The position numbers were made by a program, and so were the translations under genes. A stretch of DNA of 26,403 nt from JBBRWV01 sp038248985. GTDB taxonomy: Bacteria; Planctomycetota; Phycisphaerae; WQYP01. This document shows, piece after piece, positions 1-6,796 of this stretch (position 1 is the first letter of the stretch; each line of letters opens with the position of its first letter). The DNA lies in the NCBI GenBank assembly GCA_038248985.1, contig JBBRWV010000040.1, forward strand, positions 1 to 26,403, given 5' to 3'. Below the pieces are notes generated by a model, which did no database searches, was not told where the DNA came from, and saw only the letters and a list, made by a program, of their open reading frames with translations.

Positions 1-205
1 CAGTCGGGTTGCGTCTCAATGGCGCCTGGTCCGCCTTCTGGAAAACCTCGCCCCTCCGACGCATCGGTTCCATCTATCCACTCAAACGGGCCGCATAACC
101 GAAAATCCGCCACCAAACACTGGATGCACCCTGGAACACCACATGCAATTTGCCCGGTGTTGCATGAAGGGAGGAGGGTGTGATAAACTTCTGGACTTGA
201 ATTCC
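1..205. other. Non-coding 5' flank
   Basis: I see no credible reading frame here. The notable element is the perfect inverted repeat CATGCAA (142-148) / TTGCATG (160-166) with an 11-base spacer, which overlaps the proposed -35 of the tRNA-Met promoter. The stretch to its left could be the end of an intergenic region belonging to a gene outside the window. Confidence 0.6.
160..187 (+). promoter_or_regulatory. Putative sigma-70-type promoter for tRNA-Met and rpmE
   Basis: The -35-like TTGCAT lies at 160-165. The -10-like GATAAA is at 182-187 (spacer 16), or TAAACT at 184-189 (spacer 18). The transcript would start near 195, about ten bases before the tRNA. The same TTGCAT hexamer occurs at the proposed -35 position of three other operons in this window. 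No other promoter is visible before rpmE, so this one may serve both genes. Inference from motif and spacing only. Confidence 0.4.
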
Positions 206-279
206 GGCAGCGTAGCTCAGTTGGTTAGAGCGAGGGATTCATAAGCCCTAGGTCCCCGGTTCGAATCCGGGCGCTGCTA
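206..279 (+). tRNA. tRNA-Met (CAT anticodon)
   Basis: A cloverleaf can be drawn by hand. The acceptor stem is 206-212 with 272-278, with a G-T first pair. The D stem is 215-218/228-231. The anticodon stem is 233-237/245-249 around the loop TTCATAA, with CAT at 240-242. The T stem is 255-259/267-271 with the loop TTCGAAT. The discriminator base is A279 and CCA is not encoded. The closing pair of the anticodon stem is an A-G mismatch. The initiator's unpaired first acceptor position is absent, so this is more likely elongator tRNA-Met. A lysidine-modified tRNA-Ile2 also has a CAT anticodon and cannot be fully excluded. Confidence 0.93.
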
Positions 280-282
280 GTG

Positions 283-312
283 CCGCCACCCTTTTGGGTG
301 GGCGGATTTTCT
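283..312 (+). terminator. Hairpin with short T-run between tRNA-Met and rpmE
   Basis: CCGCCACCC (283-291) pairs with GGGTGGGCGG (296-305), with one bulged G and a TTTT loop. ATTTTCTT follows. This resembles a Rho-independent terminator for the tRNA. Because no separate rpmE promoter is visible downstream, it may be leaky or act as an attenuator or processing signal in a joint transcript. Confidence 0.5.
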
Positions 313-365
313 TCCGGCCTGTATGGCACAAGGGCACCGATGGCCGGAAGGTGTATTTGCCCTTG
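311..365 (+). promoter_or_regulatory. Candidate RNA pseudoknot in the rpmE leader
   Basis: Two perfect inverted repeats interleave. CTTCCGGCC (311-319) pairs with GGCCGGAAG (342-350). CAAGGGCA (329-336) lies in the loop of that stem and pairs with TGCCCTTG (358-365), downstream of it. The order of strands is that of an H-type pseudoknot: stems of 9 and 8 base pairs and linkers of 9, 5 and 7 bases. It ends 6 bases before the GAGGAAAG ribosome binding site (372-379) of rpmE. Known from the field: L31 genes in several phyla have structured, probably autoregulatory leaders. That this one binds L31 is inference. Confidence 0.55.
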
Positions 366-381
366 GAACACGAGGAAAGCC

Positions 382-624
382 ATGAAAGACAAAGTCCATC
401 CCAACTACAGCTACGCGAAGGTGCGTTGCGCTTGTGGGAACACGTTTGAAACGGGTTCGTCCATGAAACACATCGAAGTTGAAATCTGCGGCGTCTGCCA
501 TCCGTTCTATACGGGCAAGCAGAAGTTCGTGGACACCGCCGGACGCGTGGAGCGTTTCAACAAGAAGTTCGCGAAGTTCAGCGCTGTGCAGGCCGCCAAC
601 GTGGGCGTCAATTCCGACAAGTAG
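382..624 (+). CDS. rpmE: Ribosomal protein L31 (zinc-binding form)
   Basis: An 80-residue protein of the large ribosomal subunit that sits at the central protuberance and bridges to the small subunit. The N-terminus MKDKVHPNY and the later segment HPFYTGKQKFVDTAGRVERF are characteristic of the family. Cysteines 16, 18, 36 and 39 (CAC and CGVC) form the zinc site, so this is the C+ type and not the zinc-independent paralogue. The open frame extends upstream into the tRNA spacer, but ATG382 is preceded by GAGGAAAG at 372-379 and starts the conserved sequence. The gene lies between tRNA-Met and prfA. rpmE beside prfA is a common bacterial arrangement. A structured leader (311-365) suggests translational control. 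Confidence 0.97.
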   Translation: MKDKVHPNYSYAKVRCACGNTFETGSSMKHIEVEICGVCHPFYTGKQKFVDTAGRVERFNKKFAKFSAVQAANVGVNSDK

Positions 625-644
625 CCATTTTTCGCAATCCAAAG

Positions 645-685
645 AACGCCGCCGAGGTCTTTACGATCTCGCGGCGTTTTTGTTT
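645..685 (+). terminator. Rho-independent terminator after rpmE
   Basis: AACGCCGC (645-652) pairs perfectly with GCGGCGTT (671-678). GAG (654-656) and CTC (668-670) pair inside. A T-rich run, TTTTTGTTT, follows. It lies 20 bases after the rpmE stop, and separates rpmE from prfA transcriptionally, at least in part. Confidence 0.85.
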
Positions 686-764
686 CCCGACAGGTGGGAG
701 AGATTTACCTGCGGATTTTACATGTTCAACGTGAGCAATTGAAAACAGGGCGGAGCGCGGTGCG

Positions 765-1859
765 ATGAGTATTCCCGAGTCCTATCGGCCGGTGGTGGCC
801 AAGATGGAGGAGTTGGCGGAGCGATTCGCGGAGATTGAGCGGGCGATGAGCGACCCGGCCGTGGGGGATAAGCCGGGACAATTGGGGGAACTGGCCAAGG
901 AGCGGGGGAGGCTGGCGCGGCAGCTTGAGAAGTATTGGGTGTTCAAGAAGGCGCAGAAGGATTGGGCGGAAACGGAAGATCTATCGCGCGGCACCGATGC
1001 GGAGATGGCGGAGATGGCCTGCGGGGAATTGCCGGGGCTGCAGGCTTCGCGGGATGAGATACTGGAAAAGATTGTCAGCGATTTTTTGTCGGCGGAGGAA
1101 CTGGGGGTGGAGGCGCTGATTCTGGAAATTCGCGCGGGTACGGGTGGTGATGAAGCGGGGATTTTCGCGGGGGATTTGCTGGAAATGTATCGGCGGTATT
1201 GCGACAAGCAGCATTGGAAATGGGAAGTGTTGGATTTTTCACCGGGGGACGCGGGCGGATTTCGTGAAGTGACGGTGAGCGTGCGGGGCGACGGCGCGTA
1301 TCGGGCGCTGGCGTATGAAGGCGGCGGGCATCGTGTGCAGCGCGTGCCGCAGACCGAAACGCAGGGCCGGATTCACACGAGTGCGGCGACCGTGGCGGTA
1401 TTACCGGAGGCTGATGAGAGCGCGATCGTGATCAACCCGGCAGAGGTGCGGGAGGATGTAAGCCGCGCCGGCGGGCCGGGGGGGCAGAACGTCAACAAAG
1501 TGGAGAGCGCGGTGCAGCTCACGCATTTACCGACGGGCATTACGGTGCGGATGCGCGAGGAGCGAAGCCAGCACAAGAATCGCGACAAGGCGTGGCGGAT
1601 CCTGCGAACGCGGGTGTTCGAACATTTTGACAGCAAGCGACGGGCGGAACGAGCCAACATCCGCAAAACGATGATCGGCAGCGGTGATCGCAACGCGCGC
1701 GTGCGCACCTACAGTTTCCCACAGAACCGTTGCACGGATCACCGCATCAACGAGAATTTTCCCCTGGAAAAAATCATCAGCGGCGACATGCAGGTGCTGA
1801 TTGATGCGTTACAAACGTATGATCGCAACGAGCGCCTGGCGGGTTTGATCGCCTCGTAG
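765..1859 (+). CDS. prfA: Peptide chain release factor 1
   Basis: A 364-residue class I release factor that reads UAA and UAG in the ribosomal A site and triggers peptidyl-tRNA hydrolysis in the cytoplasm. The peptide anticodon is PQT (residues 195-197) in the context HRVQRVPQTETQGRIHTSA. This is the PxT signature of RF1 rather than the SPF of RF2. The GGQ catalytic motif is at 239-241 (GGPGGQNVNKVESAV), followed by the conserved ERSQHKN segment. Length is normal. ATG765 is preceded by GGAG within about ten bases. No prmC methyltransferase gene follows, although prmC often accompanies prfA. The gene is strongly G-rich on its coding strand, unlike genes in the right half of the window. A small hairpin (CAGGT 691-695 / ACCTG 707-711) lies in the upstream gap. 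Confidence 0.97.
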   Translation: MSIPESYRPVVAKMEELAERFAEIERAMSDPAVGDKPGQLGELAKERGRLARQLEKYWVFKKAQKDWAETEDLSRGTDAEMAEMACGELPGLQASRDEILEKIVSDFLSAEELGVEALILEIRAGTGGDEAGIFAGDLLEMYRRYCDKQHWKWEVLDFSPGDAGGFREVTVSVRGDGAYRALAYEGGGHRVQRVPQTETQGRIHTSAATVAVLPEADESAIVINPAEVREDVSRAGGPGGQNVNKVESAVQLTHLPTGITVRMREERSQHKNRDKAWRILRTRVFEHFDSKRRAERANIRKTMIGSGDRNARVRTYSFPQNRCTDHRINENFPLEKIISGDMQVLIDALQTYDRNERLAGLIAS

Positions 1860-1885
1860 GCTGCCGCTCAGCCGTAGCCGAGGCG
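1850..1885. terminator. Hairpin spanning the convergent stops of prfA and the metallopeptidase
   Basis: CGCCTCG (1850-1856) pairs with CGAGGCG (1879-1885). Inside it GGCTG (1859-1863) pairs with CAGCC (1869-1873). The stop codons of the two convergent genes (1857-1859 and 1868-1870) both lie within this structure. There is no T-run, so a bidirectional terminator or 3'-end stabiliser is plausible but unproven. Confidence 0.45.
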
Positions 1886-2245
1886 TTCAAGATCGTCTTC
1901 ATCAAAGCCGGCGTAATGCCCCAGCTCGTGCAAAAGGGTGACGCGAATTTCATCGGCAAGATCCTCGGAAGTGTCGCACGCATCAATGAGGGGTCCGCGA
2001 AAGAGCATGATTTGCGGGGGAAGGATGCCGGAATCGTCTACGGATTGGCGCGTGATGGCGTGGCCGGAGAACAGCCCGAGCAAGTCATCATCTTCCGCGT
2101 CCATGCCCATTTCGCGCAGGAGCGCGGGGGTGGGCTCGTCTTCGACGACGATGGCCACTTCATTGAGCCACCGGGCGAACTGCGGCGGGAGCGCGGCAAT
2201 GGCTTGCTCGACAAGACAATCAAATTGGTTGCGCGAAATCTTCAT
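1868..2245 (-). CDS. Small zincin-like metallopeptidase (PF06262 / DUF1025 type)
   Basis: A 125-residue protein with the signature HELGHYAGFDEDDLERLGY. The zinc-binding HELGH is at residues 106-110 and a family-typical acidic run follows. Proteins of this kind are annotated as minimal metallopeptidases; their physiological substrate is unknown to me. The N-terminal part (FARWLNEVAIVVEDEP) also fits the family. No signal peptide or membrane segment, so it is probably cytosolic. It is the last gene of the minus-strand run, beginning 25 bases after the deacetylase stop, so probably co-transcribed. The leader contains the palindrome GGAAGCAGCTTCC, which overlaps the likely ribosome binding site. 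Its stop lies only 8 bases from that of prfA, within a shared hairpin. Confidence 0.85.
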   Translation of the reverse strand: MKISRNQFDCLVEQAIAALPPQFARWLNEVAIVVEDEPTPALLREMGMDAEDDDLLGLFSGHAITRQSVDDSGILPPQIMLFRGPLIDACDTSEDLADEIRVTLLHELGHYAGFDEDDLERLGYG

Positions 2246-2270
2246 CGGAAGCTGCTTCCACGATCACAGT

Positions 2271-3110
2271 TCACGTTTCCAGAGCGATGGTTTTACCACC
2301 GGGGACCTCGACCAGTTGCCGATCGTCCAGCTTGAGAGTGACCGACAGGGCGCTGGGATTGAACGCGGATTTCCTGTTGGCGGCAATGACTACGCGCAAG
2401 CGGGCGGCTTCGTAATCGAATAACTCGATGTTGGTGCAGTACCAGACATCCGGCTTCCCCGTGAGCGGCTTGAAGATCCTCTCGAGGCCGGCCCAGTCAT
2501 TTCGTTGATGAAATTCATAGGTGTGCCCCCAGATGAGCAGCACGCCGTGGGCACCGGCGTGGGCGTAGCGCTTCTCCCATTGTTCGAGGAGGCCTTCGGC
2601 ATACTGATGACCTGTGGCACCCCAGGCAAGCGGCTCGGTAGGAGGAAAGCAGGGGTCGCGCATCTCCACCGTGCGGGCATAGACAATACCGAGGGAACGA
2701 AGAATCTCAATTGTGCGTTGGTTAAAGGTGCCGAAGGGATACGCCATGCCGCGCACGGGATAACCAACGAGGTCCTCCAGCGCCTTGCGATCCTCAAGCA
2801 CTTCCATCGCCGCCTGGGACGGATCGATGCGCGGCAGGTGCGGATGCGAGACGGTGTGGATGGCGACTTCGTGGCCGCGGTAGAGCTCGTCAATTTCGGA
2901 AGCATCCAGATACCAGGATGAATCCGGGGCGGGTTGGCCGGTGCGAAGGAGGTTGCCGGAGTTGATATTGAAGGTGGCTTTGAGCCCCCATTCGTTGAAA
3001 GCAGCGACAGCGCGGCGGTCAAAGATTACGCCATCATCAAAGGAGAGCGTGATGGCGAAGCGCTTGTCGCCGGGAAAATTCGGAATTTCAATACGCGAGG
3101 GGACGGGCAT
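2271..3110 (-). CDS. Polysaccharide deacetylase family protein (CE4 / NodB fold)
   Basis: A 279-residue protein related to enzymes that remove acetyl groups from N-acetylated sugars such as peptidoglycan or chitin-like polymers, using a metal ion. Motif 1 is SFDDG at residues 23-27, with the catalytic-base and metal aspartates. Motif 2 is HTVSH at 85-89, with both metal histidines. Motif 3 is AYPFG near 123-127. A late WGH at 194-196 fits the last catalytic histidine. There is no signal peptide, so the protein may act in the cytoplasm or leave by another route. The frame is open to a TTG at 3140, but ATG3110 has AAGGAG seven bases upstream. It starts 30 bases after the kinase stop and is probably in its operon. 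The substrate is not predictable from sequence. Confidence 0.88.
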   Translation of the reverse strand: MPVPSRIEIPNFPGDKRFAITLSFDDGVIFDRRAVAAFNEWGLKATFNINSGNLLRTGQPAPDSSWYLDASEIDELYRGHEVAIHTVSHPHLPRIDPSQAAMEVLEDRKALEDLVGYPVRGMAYPFGTFNQRTIEILRSLGIVYARTVEMRDPCFPPTEPLAWGATGHQYAEGLLEQWEKRYAHAGAHGVLLIWGHTYEFHQRNDWAGLERIFKPLTGKPDVWYCTNIELFDYEAARLRVVIAANRKSAFNPSALSVTLKLDDRQLVEVPGGKTIALET

Positions 3111-3140
3111 TTGTGCGCTCCTTGGGGCCAATCTATCCAA

Positions 3141-6089
3141 TTAGCGGGTTTCGAGATCACGGAAGGAAAAAAGCGGTTTCCCACCGAGGGAGGTGTAGAA
3201 GCTGCATCCCAGGAGTGTCAGCACGGAGGCGATCGCGATGATGGAGGCGTTGGCGTACCAGACATTGAAATCAGGGGTGATCGGAAAATCCCAGAGAATC
3301 ATGCGGCAGAGAATGCAGGCAATGATGGCCACCAGGCCATGACGGATGACGAGAAAGAGAAAGAGCGAGCCGATGAGAATCTGGGCAGCCCAACTGAAGT
3401 AAGCGTCGGGTGTCCAGCGGGCGGTGGCGGCGATGAAAACGAGAATGAAGGCGACACCAGCGACCCATTTTCGGCGGGAAACAATGCGGACGATGATGAG
3501 AAAAAGCAGCAGGATGAGGCCGAGATAGAGTGCGGACAGGCCCGCGGCAAAGAGCGTGGAGAAGTTGGATGCGGATTGCAGAGACGTGAAGGCGGAGGCG
3601 TAGCTGGGCAACGGCGCCGACATATTCAGCCAGCGCGGGGCCAGGTGCTCCAGCTGCGTGATGATCATGGAGGCAATGCCGACCGTCGCGCCGATGAGGG
3701 TATCGCGGCCGACGAGGGAATCGGTCCATTTTCCGGAGAGCAGGCGGCTCCAGGAGATGATGGTTTCCGGCCAAGCCCGACGGACATAGGGTTCGAGAGC
3801 GAGATAGAAAATCCAGATCAGCGCGACGGGAAAGAGAATGTCGCCCATCGCACCGGAAAAGAGGATGAACTCCATCAGCAGGTCGGGCACGTGATGGGCG
3901 CGGAAAAGCCACGTCGCAAAGCCGAACACAAAAAAGGCAATGGCCATGCGGGTGGCGCCAGAGCGATCACCGCGGCCGGTCTGATAGTTACGCCAGGCGA
4001 GAAATGAACCCGCGACCAGCAAGGCGATGATCACGAGGGTTTGCACAATGAGGTTGGTGCGGCCGAGGGACTGAATGGCGGCTTGTTGACCGGAGGTTTC
4101 CATGTCTTTCCAGGCGCCGAGGATGTTGAAATAGACCGGCTTGCCCTGCAAAGCCGCGGCTTCGATGCGAATGAGTTCGTTGGGAGCCTCGGGAAAGACG
4201 CCCTCCCAAGCGGCGAGAGTATCCGCGTAAATGGGGGGGAAACGCCCGGGTGGAACAGGATGAAATCGGGTGAGGTCGATTTCGGCAGCTTTCAACAGCG
4301 GAAGCCAGTCGACCGGCACCTTCTCCAGGGCGGATTGCGTTGCCGCGGTCGCGGAGGATTCACCGGCCGGCTGAACGTCGGCATTTGCGCCGATGACACG
4401 ATCCGGCACCACGTGCAGTCGTTGCAGGACACCGCGCGGATCAAGGCGAACGGATGTCATGCCCGGCCGCATGAGCGGCGGATCGTACTCTTCGCCGAAG
4501 GCGCTGCTGCGCGAAGCCACCATGAGATCAGGGCTTTCTCGATACCAGAAATAGACCAGCCCCGCCCGCGGACGGGTGAGCAACGTCCAACGCTCCGGGC
4601 CGAATTGTCTGGACTGCACCCAGGAATAAAATTGGGCATTCAATCCAAAACCGCTGTCACCGTCGCGCATCTTTTGCGAATAGCCGAGGTTGCGCAGGGT
4701 ATCGCGCGCGCGAACACTCAACACGGAAGGGTTGGATTGGGCGTCCTTGACCGCCAGTTGCATGAGAAACGCGCGCGGGCTGAGCAGGACCACGATGATG
4801 AGCGTCACCAGCGCGAACGCCAGCAGGCCCAACGCCAAGGCCGGTCGAGCGCCGGTAACTTCCTCACCGGCCGCAGCGACCGCTTCCGGACTGGGAGTAT
4901 CGCCGGAGGCGAGTATTTCCTTGAGCATGTTGCCGCCGCCCAGCGCCGCGGCCACGGCAAATACGCTGGAGGGACGATTGCGCGGGTCTTTTTCCAGGCA
5001 ACGCAACACCACGCGTTCCACATCCGGGTGCAGATCAAAAACGACTTGCGAGGGCGGGTCGGGGTTTTCTTCGGTATGGAGGCGGATGTACTCGCGCAGC
5101 GAATCCGCCTTGAATGCCGGCTTACCGGTGAACATTTCATAAAGGACCAGCCCCAGCGAATACACATCAGAGCGAATAGTGACATTCTTGCCGGCGAGTT
5201 GCTCAGGCGACATGTAGGCCGGAGTGCCTGCCCGAAGTTGCTGGGCCTTGATTTGATCAATGGGTGCCGCCAAGCCAAAGTCCGTTATGCGCACCTGCCC
5301 GCGGCCGTCGATCATGACATTGGCCGGTTTCAGATCGCGATGAAGGACACCCTTGTCATGAGCGGCCGACAACCCAGCACAAAGCTGGCGTGCGATCTGC
5401 AGCGCCTTGTCCTGCGGGATGCGACCGATGCGGCGCAGCAGTGAGGCAAGGTTTTCGCCATCGATATATTCCATCGAAATGAACTGCTCACCATCCACCT
5501 CGCCGATGTCGAACACGCGGCACACGTTGGGGTGAGAAACCTGGCGCGCGATCCGCACCTCGTTGTGGAAACGCTCCATCCATTTGGTGTCTTGGCTGAA
5601 TAGTCGCGGCAGAAATTTGAGCGCCACGGTTTGTCCCAGCTTGATGTCGTCGGCGCGATAAACTTCACCCATGCCGCCCCGGCCCAGCAGTTCAATAATG
5701 CGATAACGGCCGGCGACCACCGTACCAGCGGTGAAACGCCCGGGGTCGACAAAATCATGGCTGGAACCCGTGCCGGAGCCGCTGTCGGAATCAGCGAGAA
5801 TGCGACTGGAAATGCCGGAACGCCCCAGATCGAGATCGACGTCGTAATCGCCCGGACCCTCCACCCCGGCTTGCGAGAGCAGTTTGCTCATCGGGCTTAA
5901 CGGATTCTGGGGGATTATTTTCGCCCCCTGATTGTGCTCGGCCAACAGTGTTTCGACTTCCTGTTGCACGGCGGCGTCGCCATCGCAAACCTCGACGACA
6001 AACGCGGCCTGTTGCTCCATCGGTTTGTCGCAGGCGACGAGAAAGACATCTTTGACTTTCTTGTACTGCTCTGGCGTCATGGCTTCCAT
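3141..6089 (-). CDS. Transmembrane Ser/Thr protein kinase with C-terminal multi-pass membrane module
   Basis: A 982-residue PknB-type (Hanks) kinase. Residues 1-60 form a short helical region seen in other bacterial kinases of this kind. A Ser/Gly/Asp-rich linker runs from about 90 to 115. The kinase domain spans about 129-385, with GRGGMGEVY (136-144), Lys158 in VALKF, HRDLKPANV from 250, DFG at 270-272 and SPE at 294-296, so it looks catalytically intact. A membrane helix lies near 417-437. A soluble segment of roughly 250 residues follows, then about nine hydrophobic helices to the C-terminus. Two starts are possible, ATG6089 and ATG6080. GGAAG precedes the second at short distance; a run of ten T lies just upstream of the first. 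It follows the ECF sigma factor gene by about 96 bases, the typical partner in planctomycetes. Its ligand and targets are unknown. Confidence 0.93.
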   Translation of the reverse strand: MEAMTPEQYKKVKDVFLVACDKPMEQQAAFVVEVCDGDAAVQQEVETLLAEHNQGAKIIPQNPLSPMSKLLSQAGVEGPGDYDVDLDLGRSGISSRILADSDSGSGTGSSHDFVDPGRFTAGTVVAGRYRIIELLGRGGMGEVYRADDIKLGQTVALKFLPRLFSQDTKWMERFHNEVRIARQVSHPNVCRVFDIGEVDGEQFISMEYIDGENLASLLRRIGRIPQDKALQIARQLCAGLSAAHDKGVLHRDLKPANVMIDGRGQVRITDFGLAAPIDQIKAQQLRAGTPAYMSPEQLAGKNVTIRSDVYSLGLVLYEMFTGKPAFKADSLREYIRLHTEENPDPPSQVVFDLHPDVERVVLRCLEKDPRNRPSSVFAVAAALGGGNMLKEILASGDTPSPEAVAAAGEEVTGARPALALGLLAFALVTLIIVVLLSPRAFLMQLAVKDAQSNPSVLSVRARDTLRNLGYSQKMRDGDSGFGLNAQFYSWVQSRQFGPERWTLLTRPRAGLVYFWYRESPDLMVASRSSAFGEEYDPPLMRPGMTSVRLDPRGVLQRLHVVPDRVIGANADVQPAGESSATAATQSALEKVPVDWLPLLKAAEIDLTRFHPVPPGRFPPIYADTLAAWEGVFPEAPNELIRIEAAALQGKPVYFNILGAWKDMETSGQQAAIQSLGRTNLIVQTLVIIALLVAGSFLAWRNYQTGRGDRSGATRMAIAFFVFGFATWLFRAHHVPDLLMEFILFSGAMGDILFPVALIWIFYLALEPYVRRAWPETIISWSRLLSGKWTDSLVGRDTLIGATVGIASMIITQLEHLAPRWLNMSAPLPSYASAFTSLQSASNFSTLFAAGLSALYLGLILLLFLIIVRIVSRRKWVAGVAFILVFIAATARWTPDAYFSWAAQILIGSLFLFLVIRHGLVAIIACILCRMILWDFPITPDFNVWYANASIIAIASVLTLLGCSFYTSLGGKPLFSFRDLETR

Positions 6090-6093
6090 CTGT

Positions 6094-6103
6094 AAAAAAA
6101 AAA
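6094..6103 (-). repeat. Homopolymer of ten T (coding sense) in the kinase leader
   Basis: On the plus strand this is ten consecutive A, the longest homopolymer I noticed in the window. It ends 4 bases before ATG6089. No hairpin precedes it, so it does not look like a terminator. It occupies the place where a ribosome binding site would be expected. Confidence 0.9.
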
Positions 6104-6185
6104 CGCATCACACAGGAAGGGGATCAACCGAGACTATAAGCGATATACCGACGAAGGGGCGTGCAGGTTCGCGCCACCGCGCGGA

Positions 6186-6758
6186 TTAATCGTCAGACGC
6201 TCGCAATTCCCGCGCCAGCCACGCCCGGGCGAAGGTCCAGTCGCCTTCCACGGTGCGCTTCGACACCCCAAGGGCCTCAGCCGCCTCTTCAACCGAAAGG
6301 CCGCCGAAGAAACGCATCTCCACGACTTTCGCCTGGCGCGGGTCCAGCTTCGCCAGCTTTTCCAGCGCCTCATCCAGCGCCAATACATCTTCTTCTTTTT
6401 CCGGAGACAGCGCGACGGCTTCATCGAGAGTGACCCGCGCCCGTCCCCCGCCGCGTTTATCGCGATTCTTGGAGCGCGCGTGATCCACCAGAATTCGACG
6501 CATCGCCTGCGCGGCAACGGCGAAAAAGTGCGACCGCCCCTGCCAGTCCACCCGCGTCTGATCCACCAGTTTCATGTACGCTTCATGCACCAGCGCTGTC
6601 GGCTGCAACGTGTGATTCACACGCTCCTGGTGCAGATAGAATCGCGCCAACGCCCGAAACTCGTCATACACCAGAGGCAACAGTTTCTTGGCGGCATCCC
6701 GATCACCCCCCTTGATCTGCTCAAGGATATGTGTCATTTCTTCTTTTGGATCAGACAT
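6186..6758 (-). CDS. ECF-type RNA polymerase sigma factor (TIGR02999-like)
   Basis: A 190-residue sigma factor with only regions 2 and 4, which directs RNA polymerase to a dedicated promoter set. Region 2 spans about 20-95, with YDEFRALARFYL, TLQPTALVHEAYMKL and the HFFAVAAQAMRRILVDHAR segment. Region 4 spans about 130-185, with the helix-turn-helix SVEEAAEALGVSKRTVEGDW. The region-2 wording matches the subgroup found next to Ser/Thr kinases in planctomycetes and acidobacteria. No anti-sigma factor gene adjoins; the kinase downstream is the likely regulator, which is inference from context. ATG6758 has GGAG seven bases upstream. A good promoter lies at 6797-6826. The gene is 78 bases after the oppF stop, on the same strand. 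Confidence 0.93.
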   Translation of the reverse strand: MSDPKEEMTHILEQIKGGDRDAAKKLLPLVYDEFRALARFYLHQERVNHTLQPTALVHEAYMKLVDQTRVDWQGRSHFFAVAAQAMRRILVDHARSKNRDKRGGGRARVTLDEAVALSPEKEEDVLALDEALEKLAKLDPRQAKVVEMRFFGGLSVEEAAEALGVSKRTVEGDWTFARAWLARELRASDD

Positions 6759-6796
6759 TCATGCTCCAGGCGGCAAAGTTGAATCGTCGAAGGACA

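Noticed and set aside
206..279. Integrated island at a tRNA gene
   Set aside because: No integrase, direct repeat of the tRNA end or foreign gene content is visible next to either tRNA.
2934..5444. Plus-strand frames of 357 and 467 residues opposite the kinase
   Set aside because: Antisense shadows with biased composition; the kinase carries all catalytic motifs on the minus strand.
6094..6103. T10 tract as a terminator after the sigma factor gene
   Set aside because: No stable hairpin lies directly upstream of the tract in the coding sense.
6090..6185. dif/XerCD recombination site near the skew switch
   Set aside because: The AT-rich stretch around 6133-6150 does not show the two 11-bp arms of dif, and other nearby gaps also lack them.
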